Shown piece by piece: positions 8,105 to 11,359 of a stretch of DNA of 11,359 bases. Location of the stretch: positions 1-11,359 of the forward strand of contig CAMPJV010000054.1 of assembly GCA_946886975.1 (NCBI GenBank), in the 5' to 3' direction. A program made the position numbers and the translations under genes. Origin of the DNA: an uncultured Taibaiella sp. Its GTDB lineage: Bacteria; Bacteroidota; Bacteroidia; Chitinophagales; Chitinophagaceae. The notes beneath the pieces are model-generated. The model did not search any database, was not told where the DNA came from, and saw only the letters and a program-made list of their open reading frames with translations. Every line of letters begins with the position of its first letter. Position 1 is the first letter of the stretch.

Positions 8105-8139
8105 AAAAAATTGTACCTAGGTGGAACAGGTCCACCGGT
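8105..8139 (-). promoter_or_regulatory. Two-tier dyad plus T-run in the tamBL leader
   Basis: On the + strand GGTGGA (8120-8125) and TCCACC (8131-8136) form a perfect 6-bp inverted repeat around 5 nt. A second tier, ACC (8115-8117) and GGT (8137-8139), pairs outside it if the two bases at 8118-8119 bulge out. In the direction of tamB transcription the folded stem is followed by ACAA and then six T (8110-8105), as in an intrinsic terminator or attenuator, 16 nt before the tamB ATG. Alternatives are a dimeric repressor operator or a simple 5' mRNA hairpin. Confidence 0.45.
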
Positions 8140-8140
8140 C

Positions 8141-8148
8141 TAAAGATA
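8141..8148 (-). promoter_or_regulatory. Possible tamBL promoter -7 element
   Basis: Read on the minus strand this is TATCTTTA, one base off the Bacteroidota -7 consensus TAnnTTTG, about 52 nt upstream of the tamB ATG and just upstream of the dyad. A TTG lies 13 nt further upstream, closer than the usual spacing of about 19 nt, so the -33 match is poor. Confidence 0.3.
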
Positions 8149-8209
8149 TAGTATTACACATCAAGAGATTATTGACTTTGTATGGTGTGCAGGCTGGTGG
8201 GTACGATGA

Positions 8210-8237
8210 GGAAAAAATAAAGCCCGCAGAGCGGGCT
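8210..8237 (-). terminator. Intrinsic terminator of the mutase gene
   Basis: AGCCCGC (8221-8227) pairs with GCGGGCT (8231-8237) as a perfect 7-bp GC-rich stem with a 3-nt loop. In the direction of the mutase gene the stem is followed by TTATTTTTTCC, a good T-run. It lies 44 nt after the mutase stop codon and separates that transcript from tamBL. Confidence 0.85.
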
Positions 8238-8281
8238 ATTTGCTTTCTATTCAACGTGTTAATGTAGTCTTTAGATAAATC

Positions 8282-11200
8282 TTACATGTTACGCCTATAC
8301 TGTCCGCCTACTTCGAAAAGAGCCTTAGTAATCTGGCCCAGGGAGCAATACTTTACTGTTTCCATGAGCTCTTCGAAGATATTGCCATTGGTAATGGCGA
8401 CTCTCTGCAGGCGTTTCAGCATTTCTTCCCCCTTATCACCGCTGCGCTGCCATAGGTTATGGACGGTATCTATCTGGAATTCCTTCTCTTCAGTTGTAGA
8501 TCTGATCACCTCTCTAGGAATAACAGTTGGAGATCCTTTGGAGCTGAGGAAGGTGTTCACGCCAATGATCGGGTATTCGCCCGTATGCTTAAGTTGTTCA
8601 TAATAAAGGCTTTCCTCCTGGATCTTACCGCGCTGGTACATGGTCTCCATGGCGCCTAGCACTCCTCCACGCTCAGTGATCCTGTCAAACTCGGCATATA
8701 CAGCCTCTTCCACAAGGTCTGTAAGCTCGTCTATGATGAAGGAGCCCTGGAGCGGATTCTCGTTCTTTGCAAGGCCCAGCTCTTTGTTGATAATAAGCTG
8801 GATGGCCATTGCCCTGCGCACGCTCTCTTCTGTGGGGGTGGTTATTGCCTCATCGTAGGCGTTAGTATGCAGGGAGTTACAGTTATCATATATGGCATAT
8901 AGTGCCTGCAGTGTAGTACGGATATCATTAAAGTCGATCTCCTGCGCGTGAAGGGAGCGGCCTGAGGTCTGGATATGATATTTCAGCATCTGGGAACGCT
9001 CGTTGCCGCCATACTTCAGCTTCATAGCTTTTGCCCATATTCTCCGGGCCACGCGACCTATCACGCTGTACTCGGGGTCTACTCCATTGCTGAAGAAGAA
9101 GGAGAGGTTGGGTGCGAAATCGTCTATGTGCATTCCCCGGCTGAGGTAGTACTCGACAAACGTAAAGCCGTTGGAGATGGTAAAGGCGAGCTGAGAGATG
9201 GGGTTGGCGCCTGCCTCCGCTATGTGGTAGCCGGAGATGGAAACGGAGTAGAAGTTCCGGACACCTTTATCTATAAAGTACTGCTGCACGTCTCCCATTA
9301 CCCGAAGTGAGAACTCCGTGGAGAAGATGCAGGTATTCTGTGCCTGGTCTTCCTTCAGGATATCAGCCTGCACTGTGCCGCGAACCTGCTTAAGTGTATC
9401 TGCTTTTATTTGGGCATATACTTCTGCAGGCAGTACTTGTTCGCCTGATATGCCAAGCAGCATAAGGCCGAGGCCGTCGTTACCTTCAGGAAGGTTGACG
9501 TGCGCCGGGTCTCCTTTCTTGCCAATGGAAACTTCAGCATTGTAGTAAGGACGAGCTACGCCTTTCCCGGCATAGATCGCATCTATCTTTTTATTTACCT
9601 CGTCTGTAAGGCCATTCTTCTTTATGTAAAGCTCACACTGCTGATCGATGGCTGCATTCATGAAGAAGGCAGTAAGCGTAGGTGCGGGACCATTGATGGT
9701 CATAGACACCGATGTTTTTGGGTCGGCGAGGTTGAAGCCGCTATAGAGCTTCTTCGCGTCATCCAGTGTTGGGATGCTAACCCCTGAGTTGCCGATCTTA
9801 CCGTATATGTCAGGCCGGTGGTCAGGATCCTGGCCATAGAGGGTTACTGAGTCGAAGGCGGTGGAAAGGCGTTTCGCAGGCAGGCCCATAGAAACATAGT
9901 GGAACCTTTTGTTGGTCCTTTCTGGCCCGCCCTCTCCGGCAAACATACGAGTAGGGTCTTCCCCTTCCCGCTTGAAGGGATAGATACCCGCAGCGTAGGG
10001 GAACTCGCCAGGGAAATTTTCTGTGAGGGCCCACTTGAGGATCTCGCCCCAGGCCTCGAACCTCGGTACTGCTACTTTGGGGACCTGGCTATGGGAAAGG
10101 GATTCTGTATGGGTCTTGATCTTTATCTCTTTATCCCGCACCCTGAAGATGTAAAACTCATCCTGGTAATGGCGTTTCTTGGATTCCCAGTTCTGAAGAA
10201 TGTGGAGGTTCTTAGGATCGAGATCGATAGCGACCTTGGCATATACTTCTTCCAGCTGCTTACACAGCCTGTCCTTGTCTTCTATTTTGCTCTCCTGGAG
10301 GGTGTCAATCGTCTTACGTATGCCAAACAGCTTCTGGGCTATTGAAGACTGGTTTTCGGCCCACTTATCATAGTTTCTGTTGTTCTCGGTGATCTCGCTG
10401 AGGTAGCGGGTGCGGTTGGGCGGGATGATGTAGATCTTTTCGCTCATCTCGTCCGTCACTTCGAAGCTTGACTTCAGCTCTGCTTCCGTCTTGCTGACCA
10501 GTATATCCATGAGGGACTTGTACATGGTATTGGTGCCCGGGTCGTTGAACTGGGAGGCGATGGTGCCGAATACGGGCATGTCATCGGGCTGCTTATCGAA
10601 CAGCTTGTGGTTGCGCTGGTACTGCTTCTTTACGTCGCGCAGGGCATCCATAGCACCCCGCTTGTCGAACTTATTGATGACGACGATGTCTGCAAAGTCG
10701 AGCATGTCGATCTTCTCGAGCTGAGTGGCTGCACCGTATTCGGGGGTCATGACGTACATGCTCATATTGCTGTAGTCAGTGATCTGGGTGTCGCTCTGGC
10801 CTATGCCGGAGGTCTCGAGGATGATGAGGTCGTATTTCGCTGCTTTCAGGATGTTCACCGCATCAAATATGTACTTGCTTACGGCGAGGTTGCTTTGCCG
10901 GGTGGCCATTGAGCGCATGTACACACGGTTGTTCCGGATGGCGTTCATACGGATACGGTCGCCCAGAAGAGCGCCACCTGTCTTTTTCTTAGATGGATCA
11001 ACGGATATGATGCCTATGTTTTTGTCCTTAAAGTCTATGAGGAAACGCCTTACGATTTCATCTACCAGTGAGCTCTTGCCGGCGCCACCGGTGCCTGTAA
11101 TGCCTAATACTGGTGTGTGGCTTGTCAGGGCGTCCTCTGCTACCTTTTTGAGCATAGCCTGAGTTTCGGGGAGATCATGATAGTTCTCCGCTGCGGAGAT

Positions 11201-11359
11201 GAGGCGGGCAATGGTTTTCGCTTCTTTATCTATTATGTGACCGATCTCGCCATTAAGCTGATTGCCTGTGGCATAGTCGCTCTGGCGGATGAGGTCATCT
11301 ATCATTCCCTGCAGACCCATGGCGCGACCGTCGTCGGGAGAATAGATGCGGGCTATGCC
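8282..11359 (-). CDS. icmF: Fused isobutyryl-CoA mutase IcmF, G-domain and mutase part (5' partial)
   Basis: An adenosylcobalamin enzyme that interconverts isobutyryl-CoA and n-butyryl-CoA, fused to its own MeaB-like GTPase, which gates cofactor loading. The frame is open to the window edge: 13 codons upstream of the ATG at 11318-11320 read [13 protein letters not shown], the usual joint after the B12-binding domain, so that ATG is internal and the B12 domain lies outside. Numbering from that Met: P-loop GTGGAGKSS about 76-84 (Lys82), ETSGIGQ 169-175 and the guanine-binding NKFD 216-219. A helical linker covers about 285-415, then the TIM-barrel mutase and C-terminus to 1012. Substrate-site residues look Icm-like: Phe449 (in YPF; Tyr in methylmalonyl-CoA mutase) and Gln661 (in QAQNT; Arg in that enzyme). 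His699 in SGYHIAEAG matches the active-site His. These features argue against methylmalonyl-CoA mutase. It ends with its own terminator; upstream partners are not visible. Confidence 0.93.
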   Translation of the reverse strand, partial: GIARIYSPDDGRAMGLQGMIDDLIRQSDYATGNQLNGEIGHIIDKEAKTIARLISAAENYHDLPETQAMLKKVAEDALTSHTPVLGITGTGGAGKSSLVDEIVRRFLIDFKDKNIGIISVDPSKKKTGGALLGDRIRMNAIRNNRVYMRSMATRQSNLAVSKYIFDAVNILKAAKYDLIILETSGIGQSDTQITDYSNMSMYVMTPEYGAATQLEKIDMLDFADIVVINKFDKRGAMDALRDVKKQYQRNHKLFDKQPDDMPVFGTIASQFNDPGTNTMYKSLMDILVSKTEAELKSSFEVTDEMSEKIYIIPPNRTRYLSEITENNRNYDKWAENQSSIAQKLFGIRKTIDTLQESKIEDKDRLCKQLEEVYAKVAIDLDPKNLHILQNWESKKRHYQDEFYIFRVRDKEIKIKTHTESLSHSQVPKVAVPRFEAWGEILKWALTENFPGEFPYAAGIYPFKREGEDPTRMFAGEGGPERTNKRFHYVSMGLPAKRLSTAFDSVTLYGQDPDHRPDIYGKIGNSGVSIPTLDDAKKLYSGFNLADPKTSVSMTINGPAPTLTAFFMNAAIDQQCELYIKKNGLTDEVNKKIDAIYAGKGVARPYYNAEVSIGKKGDPAHVNLPEGNDGLGLMLLGISGEQVLPAEVYAQIKADTLKQVRGTVQADILKEDQAQNTCIFSTEFSLRVMGDVQQYFIDKGVRNFYSVSISGYHIAEAGANPISQLAFTISNGFTFVEYYLSRGMHIDDFAPNLSFFFSNGVDPEYSVIGRVARRIWAKAMKLKYGGNERSQMLKYHIQTSGRSLHAQEIDFNDIRTTLQALYAIYDNCNSLHTNAYDEAITTPTEESVRRAMAIQLIINKELGLAKNENPLQGSFIIDELTDLVEEAVYAEFDRITERGGVLGAMETMYQRGKIQEESLYYEQLKHTGEYPIIGVNTFLSSKGSPTVIPREVIRSTTEEKEFQIDTVHNLWQRSGDKGEEMLKRLQRVAITNGNIFEELMETVKYCSLGQITKALFEVGGQYRRNM

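Noticed and set aside
8172..8186. Plus-strand TTGACTTTGTATGG resembling a sigma-70-like -35 region
   Set aside because: There is no plus-strand gene downstream and no matching Bacteroidota -7 element at the right distance.
11318..11320. ATG as the start of the mutase gene
   Set aside because: The frame continues open upstream to the window edge and encodes the conserved joint to the B12-binding domain, so this Met is internal.
8282..11320. Methylmalonyl-CoA mutase assignment
   Set aside because: The built-in MeaB-like G-domain between the B12 joint and the mutase barrel, and the Phe449/Gln661 pair, fit IcmF instead.

Overview
The window looks like chromosomal core DNA from a Bacteroidota bacterium. 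Evidence: a lipid-anchored TamA-type Omp85 protein (TamL) encoded directly behind a very long TamB, a B12-dependent mutase of the fused IcmF type, and start codons without strong Shine-Dalgarno sequences. Moderate GC and protein style are compatible with Chitinophagaceae, but genus is a guess. I see no mobile element, CRISPR array, tRNA or rRNA, and no intact gene is visibly frameshifted.

Layout. (1) 3-143, + strand: the last 46 codons of an Fpg/Nei-type DNA glycosylase, including its C-terminal zinc-finger region, in which one expected cysteine is an aspartate. (2) 144-375: a non-coding gap with a small hairpin and a decaying array of six 11-bp direct repeats. (3) 376-597, + strand: a small two-helix membrane protein, followed by a hairpin terminator (620-647) that sits between convergent genes. 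(4) 671-8089, - strand: a two-gene operon, tamB (1706 aa) then tamL (764 aa), only 3 nt apart. (5) 8090-8281: an intergenic region holding the terminator of the mutase gene and the leader of tamBL, which contains a two-tier dyad followed by a run of six T on the transcribed strand. (6) 8282-11359, - strand: the 3' part of a fused acyl-CoA mutase (IcmF). Its reading frame stays open to the window edge, so the true start and the B12-binding domain lie outside.

How the parts work together. TamB is anchored in the inner membrane and spans the periplasm as a long beta-rich groove; TamL is its outer-membrane Omp85 partner. Their tight coupling fits one envelope-biogenesis machine (beta-barrel insertion and/or lipid transfer). 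The mutase is metabolic (isobutyryl-CoA/butyryl-CoA interconversion), and the glycosylase belongs to base-excision repair; neither is obviously linked to TAM. Each unit appears to be transcribed separately.

This is mostly an ordinary region. The points most worth a second look are the 11-bp repeat array, the dyad/T-run in the tamBL leader, and the Cys-to-Asp change in the glycosylase zinc finger.
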